Positions 47,347-59,823 are shown, numbered from the stretch's first letter. The stretch: 64,000 nt of DNA from Synechococcus sp. BL107 (GCF_000153805.1 NZ_DS022298.1:734756-798755), one strand, 5' to 3'. A program made the numbers and translations. Notes: generated from the letters alone by a model not told the origin.

Positions 47347-48869
47347 GTTTTCCCCTCCTACGCACCACTGCTCAACTCAACGATTGGATCACCACTCAGC
47401 AGGGTGATCTCCAATTTGTGCCCACGATGGGTGCTCTCCATGCTGGCCATGGAACCGTGATCCGCGCCGCGTCCGCGATGGGACCGGTCTTGGTGAGTGT
47501 GTTCGTGAATCCCCTGCAGTTCGGCCCTGACGAGGACTTGGCCCGATACCCCCGCCGTCTCGAGTCGGATTTGGCATTGGCAGAGCAATGGGGTGCTGCA
47601 GCGCTTTGGGCACCTTCGGCGGAACAGATCTACCCGCAGGGGGGGGAGCGTCATCCACCAACGATTCAAGTTCCGCCTGGTCTGCAGAAGCACCTTTGTG
47701 GAGCGGTGCGACCGGGACACTTCGATGGGGTCGTGACGGTTGTGGCCAGATTGTTGGATCTGGTTCGTCCCCGCCAGCTTTGGCTTGGTGAAAAGGATTG
47801 GCAGCAGCTTGTGATTCTTCGCTGGTTAGTCGCCCATTTGGCCCTACCGGTGATTGTTCAAGGTGTCGCCACCGTTCGAGAGGCCGATGGACTGGCCTTG
47901 AGTTCCAGGAATCAATACCTCTCGCCGGATCAGCGACGCATGGCCGCGGCATTGCCCAAGGCATTACAGGCGATCCGGGGAGATGCATCTGATCCGCTCT
48001 CAGCACTACGGGGATCTCTCTCTGATGCAGGCTTTGATGTGGAATACGTTCAACGCGTTGATCCCCGCACGCTTCAACCTTGTGGGCATGAGACAGCCAT
48101 CTCATTGCTCGCAGCGGCTGTTCGCTGTGGCTCAACGCGGTTGATTGATCATGCGTTTTTAATGACTCGCCAGCCTCTTGTTGCTATCGATGGTCCGGCT
48201 GGAGCTGGAAAAAGCACGGTCACACGGGCGTTCGCGGAGCGCTTAGGGCTTGTGTATCTCGACACCGGGGCGATGTATCGCTCAGTGACTTGGTTTGTTC
48301 AGCAGCGAGGTGTTGATCCATCGGATGGTTTGGCCATTGAACCTCTGCTCAATGATCTAGATATCCAGCTGCAATCCCTACCGGGAGGGGCACAGCAGGT
48401 TCTTGTGAATGGAGAGGACGTGAGCACCGCGATTCGTTCCCCTGAGGTCACGGCCTCTGTGTCTGCCGTCGCTGCCCATCGGTCTGTGCGTCAAGCGTTA
48501 ACGGTGCAGCAGAAAGCGATGGGTTCGAAGGGGGGACTGGTGGCGGAAGGACGGGATATTGGAACGGCTGTGTTCCCCGACGCTGACCTCAAAGTGTTTT
48601 TGACGGCCACCGTTGCTGAGCGAGCGCGACGTCGGGCTCTGGATTTAGAGCAGCGAGGGTTTGCGGTGCCAGATCGGGCGGATTTGGAAGCTCAGATCGC
48701 GGAGAGGGATCGTCTCGATAGCAGTCGAGAGGAAGCTCCTCTGATGCAGGCCGATGATGCCATCGAGCTTGTGACGGATGGCATGGACATTGATGTCGTG
48801 ATTGAAGCCCTGGTGCGTTTGTTTCGTGACCGGGTGGCTGAAGAGGCTTGGCCTACTCCCCAGCGGTGA
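47343..48869 (+). CDS. panC/cmk: Bifunctional pantothenate synthetase / cytidylate kinase (PanC-Cmk)
   Basis: Fusion of pantoate-beta-alanine ligase and CMP kinase, known from other cyanobacteria. PanC part: FVPTMGALHAGHG, NPLQFGPDEDLARYPR and GEKDWQQLVILR. Cmk part from about residue 250: VAIDGPAGAGKSTVTRAFA, LDTGAMYRSVTWF and VAEGRDIGTAVFPDADLKVF. The first standard start is GTG 47418, but 25 conserved-looking codons (LLRTTAQLNDW) precede it; a CTG at 47343, overlapping the rlpA stop with GAGG seven bases upstream, may be the real start. Confidence 0.92.
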   Translation: MSFPLLRTTAQLNDWITTQQGDLQFVPTMGALHAGHGTVIRAASAMGPVLVSVFVNPLQFGPDEDLARYPRRLESDLALAEQWGAAALWAPSAEQIYPQGGERHPPTIQVPPGLQKHLCGAVRPGHFDGVVTVVARLLDLVRPRQLWLGEKDWQQLVILRWLVAHLALPVIVQGVATVREADGLALSSRNQYLSPDQRRMAAALPKALQAIRGDASDPLSALRGSLSDAGFDVEYVQRVDPRTLQPCGHETAISLLAAAVRCGSTRLIDHAFLMTRQPLVAIDGPAGAGKSTVTRAFAERLGLVYLDTGAMYRSVTWFVQQRGVDPSDGLAIEPLLNDLDIQLQSLPGGAQQVLVNGEDVSTAIRSPEVTASVSAVAAHRSVRQALTVQQKAMGSKGGLVAEGRDIGTAVFPDADLKVFLTATVAERARRRALDLEQRGFAVPDRADLEAQIAERDRLDSSREEAPLMQADDAIELVTDGMDIDVVIEALVRLFRDRVAEEAWPTPQR

Positions 48870-49326
48870 ACTCATCGAGTAGTGCAGAACAGGAATCCTC
48901 GAGCAGGTCGAGGACGTGCTCGAAACCCGCTTCACCGCCGTAGTACGGGTCTGGGACTTCTGTTTCAGTGAAGTTTCGAGCAAAACTCAGCATTGTCTTC
49001 AGCTCCGCTGTGGCGCGGCCGCCCATCTCATCGGACAGGCTTCGTACCGCTGACAAGTTGGCATCGTCCATGGTGAGGATGAGATCGAAATCCACCAGGT
49101 CGTCAACACTGATCTGTCGGGCTCGACTGGGTAACTGAATCCCTCGGCGATTGGCTGCCGCCTGCATGCGGCGATCTGCTGGGTTCCCCACATGCCATCC
49201 ACCTGTTCCTGCCGAATCCACTACAAATTGATCGGTGAGGTCGCGCTCGGCGAGTAAGTGCAAGAACACCCCCTCGGCAGCCGGAGATCGGCAAATATTC
49301 CCGAGGCAGACGAACAGAATCTTCAA
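48853..49326 (-). CDS. Low-molecular-weight protein-tyrosine phosphatase
   Basis: Cytoplasmic phosphatase of the LMW-PTP family. The P-loop FVCLGNICRSPAAEG (C-X5-R) is at residues 5-19 and the acid loop with catalytic Asp is EVPDPYYGGEAGF. Length 157, normal. Its 3' end overlaps the convergent panC-cmk gene by 17 bases. It borders the phycobilisome region. Confidence 0.95.
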   Translation of the reverse strand: MKILFVCLGNICRSPAAEGVFLHLLAERDLTDQFVVDSAGTGGWHVGNPADRRMQAAANRRGIQLPSRARQISVDDLVDFDLILTMDDANLSAVRSLSDEMGGRATAELKTMLSFARNFTETEVPDPYYGGEAGFEHVLDLLEDSCSALLDEFTAGE

Positions 49327-49360
49327 GCTTCGGTCTTGGTTAGGTGTATTACGAAACGTT

Positions 49361-50740
49361 CTAGAGGGAATCTAAGCAAAACTCTGTAGATAGAGCTATT
49401 CGCATACGAAGGGAAACGATTGAATCGGGCTCAAGTAGACAAGCTTGGGAAAGAATTTTAATTGCCCGATCCTCATTGATTTCTTCTAATGCTAAGCATG
49501 AGCTATACCTCAAGCCCCAATCATCTGGTTCGACCAAAGCCCAAGCTAACTTGTCAAGTATTGTCTGTATATTTCGTTTGCTTTGATGCAGTTTAAGTGC
49601 AGCTGAGCCAAGTGCAGATGCTGCAACTCGGCGAATGTTGCCTTGGCAGTGGTTTCCAATCTCTACGCCAACAGCATCAATTAGTGCGGCTTCAGATTGG
49701 CTGTCTTTTTTAAGGGTAATTGCTTTTATAAGCCCCATTTTGATGTCTTGATCGGTTTCGCTGAAATAAAGATCAGAAAGATTTAACTCATTAAAATTTT
49801 TATTTTTAGCTAGCAGGGTTATTCCCAGATTTCGATCGGCAATAGAGCGACTCCTAAGTAGATGCAAGATATCAGAGTATTTAAGGTTATCGTGTGCTGC
49901 AGATTTGTCTGTCGTTTCGTTGTTATTAATGAAATCATCTTTTATAGAAAGGGTTCCTTCGAAATTCTCCCTGACGAGACTGTCGAGTTTAATAATAATG
50001 TCCCGTTGCTCATTCTTAAGGGCGCATAAGTCTTGATCATGATTTATTCTTTGGTGAGATAAGGTTTTATTGAGGATTGATTTTAAGGAATACATTTTTA
50101 TGTTGTTAGGGATTTCTGCACTCAAAATTAATTGAGTACTTGCAATGGACCCAATTTTGGCAAGATCAAATGCTGCCGATTGCCTTATAAAGCGGTTGCT
50201 ATGCTCCAAATAACAATGTATCTTGCTTAAGTAATACATTTTGTTGGTATATTTGTAAAAGTAAGCTGCTGCGGCGCTAGCGATTCGCTCTGATGAAGAT
50301 GTTAGGAATGGTTCTATCTTCTTATTGCTTCCCCATGCCTCGTAAGTGGTAAGTGCCTCAATTAAAGCCTCCATCGGTTTATCTTTGATGTTTTTATCTA
50401 GATAAGTGACCAGCGTGTCGATACACGCAGGATTATTGATTTCAATTAATGCCCTTAAAGATGCTTCGTGTAATTGAGTATCATTAGTCTGGAAAGTTTC
50501 TAGAAGATATGGTGTGCAACTAATATCATTTATGAGCCCAAGTGAGCGTGCTGCTTGCCTTCGCAAAGGGAAGCCACCCGCAGATGTTTGATCTTTCTCA
50601 TCTTTAAGGCATTCAATCAGCTTTGGAACAGCAGACTCGACCCGATGCTTTCCCAGCCACCATGCTGCATGATATCGAATACCAGCATCCTCATTTTCGA
50701 GAGCCTTGATTGCGGATTCGGGGGAATTGATTGTGCTCAA
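49361..50740 (-). CDS. rpcG: Phycoerythrobilin lyase-isomerase RpcG (PecE-PecF-like fusion)
   Basis: Attaches phycoerythrobilin to Cys84 of R-phycocyanin alpha and isomerises it to phycourobilin. The first half (about 1-215) is CpcE/PecE-like with HEAT repeats (ALENEDAGIRYHAAWWLGK); the second half (about 285-459) is PecF-like and carries NHCQGN at residues 363-368, the PecF isomerase signature. A Ser/Asn-rich linker joins them. The 459-residue fusion next to rpcBA and rpcT fits RpcG. It begins with TTG at 50740. Base composition is AT-richer than the rpcBA genes. Confidence 0.83.
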   Translation of the reverse strand: MSTINSPESAIKALENEDAGIRYHAAWWLGKHRVESAVPKLIECLKDEKDQTSAGGFPLRRQAARSLGLINDISCTPYLLETFQTNDTQLHEASLRALIEINNPACIDTLVTYLDKNIKDKPMEALIEALTTYEAWGSNKKIEPFLTSSSERIASAAAAYFYKYTNKMYYLSKIHCYLEHSNRFIRQSAAFDLAKIGSIASTQLILSAEIPNNIKMYSLKSILNKTLSHQRINHDQDLCALKNEQRDIIIKLDSLVRENFEGTLSIKDDFINNNETTDKSAAHDNLKYSDILHLLRSRSIADRNLGITLLAKNKNFNELNLSDLYFSETDQDIKMGLIKAITLKKDSQSEAALIDAVGVEIGNHCQGNIRRVAASALGSAALKLHQSKRNIQTILDKLAWALVEPDDWGLRYSSCLALEEINEDRAIKILSQACLLEPDSIVSLRMRIALSTEFCLDSL

Positions 50741-50850
50741 GTTTTTGGGACGTATTGTTTGATGGTTTTGAATTTATATTCTAAACATTTTTAATCTTGG
50801 TGACATTGCTCGCCGAGCAGTCTTTGTTGCAGGTTTTGGAGTCTGCTGGG

Positions 50851-51429
50851 TTAATGCCACTCAGCTTTCCATGAGCTTGTGCGGATGAACTGAAATTCCC
50901 CAGCAATGGATCCCCATAGTCGTTCATTTGTCTTCAGGTCATATCCCCGGTCAAGGGTAGATAACTTATTGCCTTCCAAGTGAAAAGAGCTTTTTAAATA
51001 AGAGTCTTTCCCATCGCGACATACGATGCAGCGACATCCTGCTTCCATTCCGCCATGGTATCCATCGTCTTTTTCGACTACATGATAATGACAGTTGTCT
51101 AATAAAATCAGATCTTCCTCAGTTATGTTTTTTGTTTGCGTTTGTTCTCCCATCGCCTCAGTAAATTGTTTGGGATCTTTGAAGGCGTGATTCCAAAGTT
51201 TTATTGTTCCAGAAGAGGTCTCTTCAGCCCTAATCATGCGTAATCGGTAGGGTTTTTTGGGGTCTACTGCATAGCTTTGTTCTAAAAGTATGGAGCCAGG
51301 CTGTAAGTGATTAATTGCTTTATACTTTAGAAATATGTGTGCAAAAAATGGAGGATTTTCGATTGCTTGTTTTTGATTGCTGTACTCTCCACAAAGAAGA
51401 TCTAGAAAACGTTTAAGAGAAGATTTCAT
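50851..51429 (-). CDS. rpcT: CpcT/RpcT-type bilin lyase
   Basis: CpcT/CpeT-family chromophore lyase, expected to act on Cys153 of the phycocyanin beta subunit. It contains QAIENPPFFAHIFLKYKAI, PYRLRMIRAEE, DNCHYHVVEKDDGYHGGMEAG and CRCIVCRDGKDSYLKSSF. The ATG at 51429 gives 192 residues; the longer frame upstream runs through the rpcBA terminator and is rejected. It lies between the rpcA terminator and rpcG. Confidence 0.83.
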   Translation of the reverse strand: MKSSLKRFLDLLCGEYSNQKQAIENPPFFAHIFLKYKAINHLQPGSILLEQSYAVDPKKPYRLRMIRAEETSSGTIKLWNHAFKDPKQFTEAMGEQTQTKNITEEDLILLDNCHYHVVEKDDGYHGGMEAGCRCIVCRDGKDSYLKSSFHLEGNKLSTLDRGYDLKTNERLWGSIAGEFQFIRTSSWKAEWH

Positions 51430-51448
51430 ATGTTTAATATATAGAGCA

Positions 51449-51475
51449 TAAAAAAGCCCCCGAAGGGGGCTTTTT
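51449..51475 (-). terminator. Rho-independent terminator after rpcBA
   Basis: Hairpin with stem AAAAAGCCCCC/GGGGGCTTTTT around a short TTC loop, followed on the minus strand by six T. It lies 24 bases past the rpcA stop and before rpcT, so rpcT-rpcG transcription needs readthrough or its own promoter. Confidence 0.85.
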
Positions 51476-51499
51476 GAAATGAACACATACCTGATCAGA

Positions 51500-51988
51500 T
51501 CAGGTCAGTGAATTGATGGCATAGTCGATGTAGCTGTTGGCTTCAGTGGCAGCATCACCGCTTAGGCCATGGTTGGTCTTGATGTGCTTCAGAGCTTCGA
51601 CATACCAAGAGGGTGAGAGCTCGAAGGTGCGGTTGATCTCGCTCAAACCAGCAATCAAGTAGTCGTCCATGGGTCCTGTACCACCTGCAACGAGGCAGTA
51701 GGTAATCATGCGCAGGTAATAACCAACGTCACGTGAGCACTTGGCTTTGCCTTCAGGTGAAGATGCATAGTTAGTGCCCTCCATCTGCGTTGTGAATGGA
51801 AATTTGGTGTAAACAGCTTGGGCTGCACCATTCACCAAAGCTTCGGCTTTGCTGGTGAGGCCTTTCGCAGCTTCCAGACTTGCTTTAGCGCGGTTGAAAC
51901 GACCTGAGGCCGCTTGAACTTCGGTGTTGCTCAGGAAGCGGCCCTGGGAATCAGCCGCTGCAACGGCTTCGGTAAGGGGAGTTTTCAT
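51500..51988 (-). CDS. rpcA: R-phycocyanin alpha subunit
   Basis: Rod phycobiliprotein. The 162-residue product begins [20 protein letters not shown] and has the single chromophore Cys84 in [14 protein letters not shown], then [18 protein letters not shown]. It follows rpcB by about 40 bases. With RpcG nearby, Cys84 probably bears phycourobilin (R-PC V type), an inference from the lyase. Confidence 0.94.
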   Translation of the reverse strand: MKTPLTEAVAAADSQGRFLSNTEVQAASGRFNRAKASLEAAKGLTSKAEALVNGAAQAVYTKFPFTTQMEGTNYASSPEGKAKCSRDVGYYLRMITYCLVAGGTGPMDDYLIAGLSEINRTFELSPSWYVEALKHIKTNHGLSGDAATEANSYIDYAINSLT

Positions 51989-52030
51989 GGTGGGGAGTTA
52001 GAAGATTTAGATGAAAAACTTGTGCCCTGA

Positions 52031-52549
52031 TCAGGCGACGGAAGCGGCAGCACGGTCGAAGTAAACGCCGATTTCACTGCTGAGTGATGCGCAGTCGCCA
52101 GCGGTGATGCCATTGCGGTCATTCACCATCTCAAGGGCAGCATCTTTCATCAGATTCACGCCTGATGCGACGGATGCGCCTGGAGTTCCGAGGGCCAGGT
52201 AGGTCTCGCGCAGGCCATTCAGGCAGCGATCTTCCATGACGGAAGCATCACCGGTGAACACTGAGTAAGTGACGTAGCGGAGGATGATTTCCATGTCGCG
52301 AAGGCAAGCAGCCATCCGACGGGAGGTGTAAGCGTTGCCACCAGGGGCGATCAGTGCAGGCTGTTGAGCAAACAGCTGACGTGCAGCATTGGCAACGATG
52401 GTTGAAGCGTTGCTGGAGATCCGGCTCACAGCGTCCAAACGCTTGTTGCTGTCAGAGACGACGGCGGCCAGGGCATCAATCTCACTGGTGCTAATGAACT
52501 GTCCCCGGGCGTCGGCCTGGGCGACAACCTTGGTGAAGGCGTCGAACAT
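52031..52549 (-). CDS. rpcB: R-phycocyanin beta subunit
   Basis: Rod phycobiliprotein of 172 residues, starting [20 protein letters not shown]. Chromophore sites are Cys82 ([15 protein letters not shown]) and Cys153 ([14 protein letters not shown]); Asn72 (GGNAYTSRR) is the methylated residue in relatives. First gene of the rpcBA operon. Confidence 0.95.
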   Translation of the reverse strand: MFDAFTKVVAQADARGQFISTSEIDALAAVVSDSNKRLDAVSRISSNASTIVANAARQLFAQQPALIAPGGNAYTSRRMAACLRDMEIILRYVTYSVFTGDASVMEDRCLNGLRETYLALGTPGASVASGVNLMKDAALEMVNDRNGITAGDCASLSSEIGVYFDRAAASVA

Positions 52550-52733
52550 TTTGAACTCCTCTTGGCTGCGTCTAAGTGGTTATCAGAGATACCAGAAGGA
52601 CATCTTGAGAAGGTCCCAGCTGGGTCTGGGAACATTCTCTCGAAATGGGCTGGAGCCTTTCGACTGCTGTTCATAATGCTTAATCCCCGTTCTGAGACAG
52701 GGATTTTCCAGCCCTTCCTTGCTCAGTCAACGA

Positions 52734-54827
<2,094 letters not shown>

Positions 54828-54831
<4 letters not shown>

Positions 54832-55061
54832 GAGCTCAGAGCCTGATTGTCGCGCTGATGCTTCAGTTGACTAAGGATCTCATCAATTCGTGTTAATTCA
54901 GGATGCTCATTAACCGTTGCATCGATTTTTTTTTGGGATAGGCGAAGTTTTTTTCCTATCCCAACCACGTCGTTATAAAGGCGCTCTCGGTAAGCAGAAA
55001 GTTCGTCAATTGATTCCTGTAATTCTTCTACTGATGGAGCCTGATCAGCTTGATCCGTCAT
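54828..55061 (-). CDS. Small coiled-coil protein heading the cpeS-pebA-pebB operon
   Basis: The 77-residue product is charged and helical (VEELQESIDELSAYRERLYN, then KKLRLSQKKIDATV and RIDEILSQLKHQ), likely a short coiled coil. No known domain recognised. It is translationally coupled to cpeS by a four-base overlap, so it probably matters for phycoerythrobilin synthesis or attachment, but that is inference. Marine Synechococcus phycobilisome regions carry several such unnamed genes. Confidence 0.7.
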
Positions 55062-55987
<926 letters not shown>

Positions 55988-56026
55988 ACGGCCTTTCTTC
56001 TTCTTCTCAGACACTTTCCCCTTTAA

Positions 56027-56533
<507 letters not shown>

Positions 56534-56548
56534 GATCCGTTTAATAAT

Positions 56549-56582
56549 CAAAAAAGAGGGGAGCTTCGGCTCCCTTTTTTTT
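56549..56582 (+). terminator. Terminator after cpeBA
   Basis: Stem GGGAGC/GCTCCC with a TTCG tetraloop followed by eight T. An A-run precedes it, so it may also end the convergent HEAT-repeat gene, whose stop is at 56604. Confidence 0.9.
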
Positions 56583-56603
56583 GTCTGATGATGATTCCCT
56601 TTT

Positions 56604-57530
56604 TTATACTTTGAGCAGTTGTGCTATGGCAAGTTTGATTACATTTAAGACAACTTCATCATCTTCGACTTTTGCTCTTTCCTGAAGAGCTTCGATTGAT
56701 GATGTGGCCCTTAGTTTCATCAGCGAAAGCGCGCAATTCTTCCGCACCCAAATGTCTGCGTCAGACAAAAGAGGTACAAGCAATGGACCTGCAGTTTCCG
56801 TGTCGTCTAGCTTGCCCAAAAGGGTAACTGCTTCTGCACGAATTTCTGCAGAAGGATCTAATAGTGCATTGACCAATAGGTTTTTATCAGCTTCAATATC
56901 TAATGTTTGAATGTTGCTCCCTAGAGCAAATATTGATGCTTTCCGCACATTTGCATTTTCCGAAGTAGTTGCTTTGTAAAGGGCTTGCGGTGCTCTATCT
57001 CCGACAATTGTTAACGCCCAATTTGCTAAGCCAATTTGCATTTCAGTGCTTTGGCGGTTCTCAATGATGCCCAGAATTGGTTCGACAGCTTGTTCTCCCA
57101 TGGCAGCTATGGCACCCATAGCTGAGCCCTGAACAACTGAGTCGTTATCGCCACGAAAAGCAGAAAGTAAGTCTGGGAGGCTGTCAGTATCGCCAATCAA
57201 AGTAAGTGTTTTTGCAGCTGCTCTCCTAACTGTGACTTGATCGCTGGTCAACATCGCTTTACAGAGAGCTGGTGTCGCAACTTTGCCAACAGATCCAAGA
57301 CTCTCCGAAAAACTTCGTCTCAACAGGCCTCGAGGGTCGCCTAGGCCGGCTACCATTTTAGAAATTGAATCAGGATCTGATTCAATGGCTTCTCCTAATT
57401 TCAGTTTCTCCTTAAGGTGTGAAGCCAAATCTGAAGCCTCAGCTTCGCTTAGCTGAATATGCTCATTCGATTCGGATTGAGAATTCCACTCCTGGCTCGA
57501 ATTCAAGTTCGGCTTGGTTGTCACTTGCAA
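56604..57530 (-). CDS. HEAT-repeat bilin lyase of the CpeF/MpeU/MpeV family
   Basis: The 308-residue product is built of HEAT-like repeats: KMVAGLGDPRGLLRRSFSES, VTVRRAAAKTLTLIGD and DSVVQGSAMGAIAAMGEQAV. This pattern fits the E/F-type lyase family of CpeF, MpeU and MpeV, which attach or isomerise bilins at Cys50/61 of phycoerythrin beta subunits or on MpeA. Position beside cpeBA favours a CpeB partner, but I cannot assign the member. The start is TTG 57530 or GTG 57524. A close paralogue lies at 60460-61356. Confidence 0.75.
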   Translation of the reverse strand: MQVTTKPNLNSSQEWNSQSESNEHIQLSEAEASDLASHLKEKLKLGEAIESDPDSISKMVAGLGDPRGLLRRSFSESLGSVGKVATPALCKAMLTSDQVTVRRAAAKTLTLIGDTDSLPDLLSAFRGDNDSVVQGSAMGAIAAMGEQAVEPILGIIENRQSTEMQIGLANWALTIVGDRAPQALYKATTSENANVRKASIFALGSNIQTLDIEADKNLLVNALLDPSAEIRAEAVTLLGKLDDTETAGPLLVPLLSDADIWVRKNCALSLMKLRATSSIEALQERAKVEDDEVVLNVIKLAIAQLLKV

Positions 57531-57567
57531 TCATGCGCTCTACCTCCACAAACCTTAGACCTTAACA

Positions 57568-57993
57568 ATGACAATTTTTATTCTTTCTCATAATCTCCAG
57601 GTTCAATCTGAGCTTGTACCTTCGATTTCTGCTGCAGATTTGGCAAAAGGGCTTTTGAGCAGCTCATCCTCTTTCTCTAATGCTGAGGCGTTAAGTCATC
57701 CTCATTGGTTGGTGCGTATTGAATCTCACCTGGTTGCCCATGAGATGGCTCAAGAACTCGTGAAAGCTTGGAAGCAATATCGCTTAATTCAGAAGCACAA
57801 CATTGATCACCATTTGCTCGCCCTTGGTGGACGTAAGGATACCGCTGGGAGTCCAGGATCCCCACTATCACAAGGAAGCTGGGGAGTTGATGTCGTCGAA
57901 TGCGGTAATCCTGATGCCTTTTTGGAGAGCATTAATTGGAATGCCCTCAAAGCTGGTCGCCCGTCAGATGCAGTCTTTGAGGTGTCAGATTAA
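57568..57993 (+). CDS. Hypothetical protein of the phycobilisome region
   Basis: Not recognised. The 141-residue product is predicted soluble: MTIFILSHNLQVQSELV, then a helical HPHWLVRIESHLVAHEMAQE and a C-terminal GSWGVDVVECGNPDAFLESI. It diverges from the HEAT-repeat gene with 37 bases between starts. Conserved position among lyase genes would suggest a role in phycoerythrin maturation, but no motif shows it. Confidence 0.65.
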   Translation: MTIFILSHNLQVQSELVPSISAADLAKGLLSSSSSFSNAEALSHPHWLVRIESHLVAHEMAQELVKAWKQYRLIQKHNIDHHLLALGGRKDTAGSPGSPLSQGSWGVDVVECGNPDAFLESINWNALKAGRPSDAVFEVSD

Positions 57994-58011
57994 ACCTCTA
58001 ACAAGTGCTCC

Positions 58012-58287
58012 CTAACCGTTCTTACGTTGACGGCGTCGTGAATTAGGCTTTTTAGCGTTTAATTTTTGAGATTCTGGTTGTCGCTTGTTTGATGTGCTTG
58101 TCATATTTTCTATAGGGCTCTGGGTTCCACCCGAAATGCTGTTGATATAAAAACCAGTACGGTGCATTACTTGCATGCCATTATTCAGTTGATTAAATGG
58201 GATTTTAAAATGTGTCGTTAATGATGGTCTCGATCTATTTAGCGAGCTGACTTGAACCGTGAATTGTGCTCCCGTGAATGGACCCAT
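58012..58287 (-). CDS. Small CpcD-domain linker-like protein with basic tail
   Basis: The first 60 residues fit the CpcD rod-capping domain: FTVQVSSLNRSRPSLTTHFK, then IPFNQLNNGMQVMHRTGFYI and NSISG. The remaining 30 residues are highly basic and disordered-looking (NKRQPESQKLNAKKPNSRRR). Classical CpcD and CpeD linkers differ in size and tail. It may cap or terminate rods or tether them. It is a lone minus-strand gene between two plus-strand genes. Confidence 0.68.
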   Translation of the reverse strand: MGPFTGAQFTVQVSSLNRSRPSLTTHFKIPFNQLNNGMQVMHRTGFYINSISGGTQSPIENMTSTSNKRQPESQKLNAKKPNSRRRQRKNG

Positions 58288-58422
58288 CTTTTTTAATGTA
58301 TTTTGATGATTTTAAGACTTATTCGGATGCCGCCCCAAAGCGTTACTTTTTTTAATCAGATTGCGAATGTCAACGATCTCTTTTGGTAAAATATTGATAT
58401 GACTTTATAGGCTTATATCTCA

Positions 58423-59757
58423 ATGGGTGATGCATTTAATAATATTCATCCCGAGCTCACTTGCGCCCATGCATATCAAATTTTAACTACGCCAATTGAT
58501 CAACTTGAGTCTAAAAGTGATTTCTATATGGCTGCTGCGCATTTAATTAATTTCCCTGGGAACCGTACTGAGCAAATACTTTTGGATTTTCTTTCGCAAC
58601 CCTCAGGCGAACAGGCTGTACAGATTGCCAAGAGGAAGGCTGTGGAAGTTCTCGGCCGTCTTGGTTCTACTCGGTCAGTTCAGGTCATTGGGCAATGTCT
58701 TGAATCTGACGATATTTACTTGGTTGAAAATTCAGTTTGGGCTTTACAGCAGTTGAAATGTTGTGATCCTGCAATCATTAGGCGAATGCTTGCTTTGCTT
58801 CAGGATAAAACTCAAAATCTTCGTGTATTAATTCAATGTCTTGCCAGCCTGAAGGTGCAGGAAAGTATTGAATCGATTCGTCTCCTTCAGGACTCTGAGA
58901 ACCTTGGAGTACGTGGAGCTGCTATTTCGGCAATTGCACAACTTTCAAACGAAAAATTAAATTTGGACAAGATTGTGGAACATTTAACTGTCCCAAATCA
59001 GATGGATCGACAATCGGCTGTACAGGATCTGATTGATGCGAATGCTTTTGACTTTCTTCCGGCAATAGTTTCGGCACCAGTATCTCCAGCATTTCGGATG
59101 CGTGCGTGTCGTCAGATTTTGAATGATTCAGATTCTATGTTAATTGATGCAAATATCTTGTCTTTAATTGACACTATTTTGCGCGATGATCCTTCCTGTA
59201 TTGACATTGTCCATAAGTATGATCAGCAGCCAAGTATAGAATTTCTATTGCGAGATCTATTTAATACTGATTTTAGTCGTTGTTATTTGGCTCTGATGGG
59301 CTTGCGACAATGTTCGTCCGAGGTCTTATGGCCACTGATGTCAGATTTATGGGCGCGGGAAGCTCACAATGACTATGGCGCTCACTACTTTTTTATGCGT
59401 ATTTTTGGATCGCGATCTGATTGGCCAGAAGATGGTCTTCGTCACGTTCTTGAGATAATTCAAGAATCAATCATTAATCGTCGGCCTCAATTTAGAAAAA
59501 GCCGTGCTGCTGCTATTCAGGCGCTTCACTTTTTGTCTCCTGATTTATTTATTCAGTCTATTCCTGGCTTCTTGTCTGCAGGTGTTGATGCTCCTTGGGA
59601 CTGTCGCTATGTGACTGCTCTCTGTCTTGAGAGTATGGCTGAAGTGAATATCTCTCTAAGGGAGAATATTTTGAGCCAGTTTGTTGTCGACCCTGATCCA
59701 TTCGTTCGCGCAAGATCTGAGATTTGTCTATTGCGCTTGAGTGCAACATCTTCATAG
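58423..59757 (+). CDS. cpeY: Phycoerythrin bilin lyase CpeY
   Basis: HEAT-repeat lyase that with CpeZ attaches phycoerythrobilin to Cys82 of CpeA. The 444-residue product contains VQIAKRKAVEVLGRLGSTRS, DDIYLVENSVWALQQL, and a C-terminal half with FRKSRAAAIQALHFLSPD and DAPWDCRYVTALCLESMAEV. Size and the directly following cpeZ support CpeY over the paralogue MpeY. The gene is AT-richer than cpeBA. Confidence 0.8.
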   Translation: MGDAFNNIHPELTCAHAYQILTTPIDQLESKSDFYMAAAHLINFPGNRTEQILLDFLSQPSGEQAVQIAKRKAVEVLGRLGSTRSVQVIGQCLESDDIYLVENSVWALQQLKCCDPAIIRRMLALLQDKTQNLRVLIQCLASLKVQESIESIRLLQDSENLGVRGAAISAIAQLSNEKLNLDKIVEHLTVPNQMDRQSAVQDLIDANAFDFLPAIVSAPVSPAFRMRACRQILNDSDSMLIDANILSLIDTILRDDPSCIDIVHKYDQQPSIEFLLRDLFNTDFSRCYLALMGLRQCSSEVLWPLMSDLWAREAHNDYGAHYFFMRIFGSRSDWPEDGLRHVLEIIQESIINRRPQFRKSRAAAIQALHFLSPDLFIQSIPGFLSAGVDAPWDCRYVTALCLESMAEVNISLRENILSQFVVDPDPFVRARSEICLLRLSATSS

Positions 59758-59823
59758 GGTAGTCGTTTGACTATTCCTTGTGATGCTAAAATAAAGGTAA
59801 TAACTAAGTAATTTGTTGTTGAT

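Noticed and set aside
51430-51486. Extension of rpcT upstream of its ATG
   Set aside because: It translates through the rpcBA terminator hairpin.
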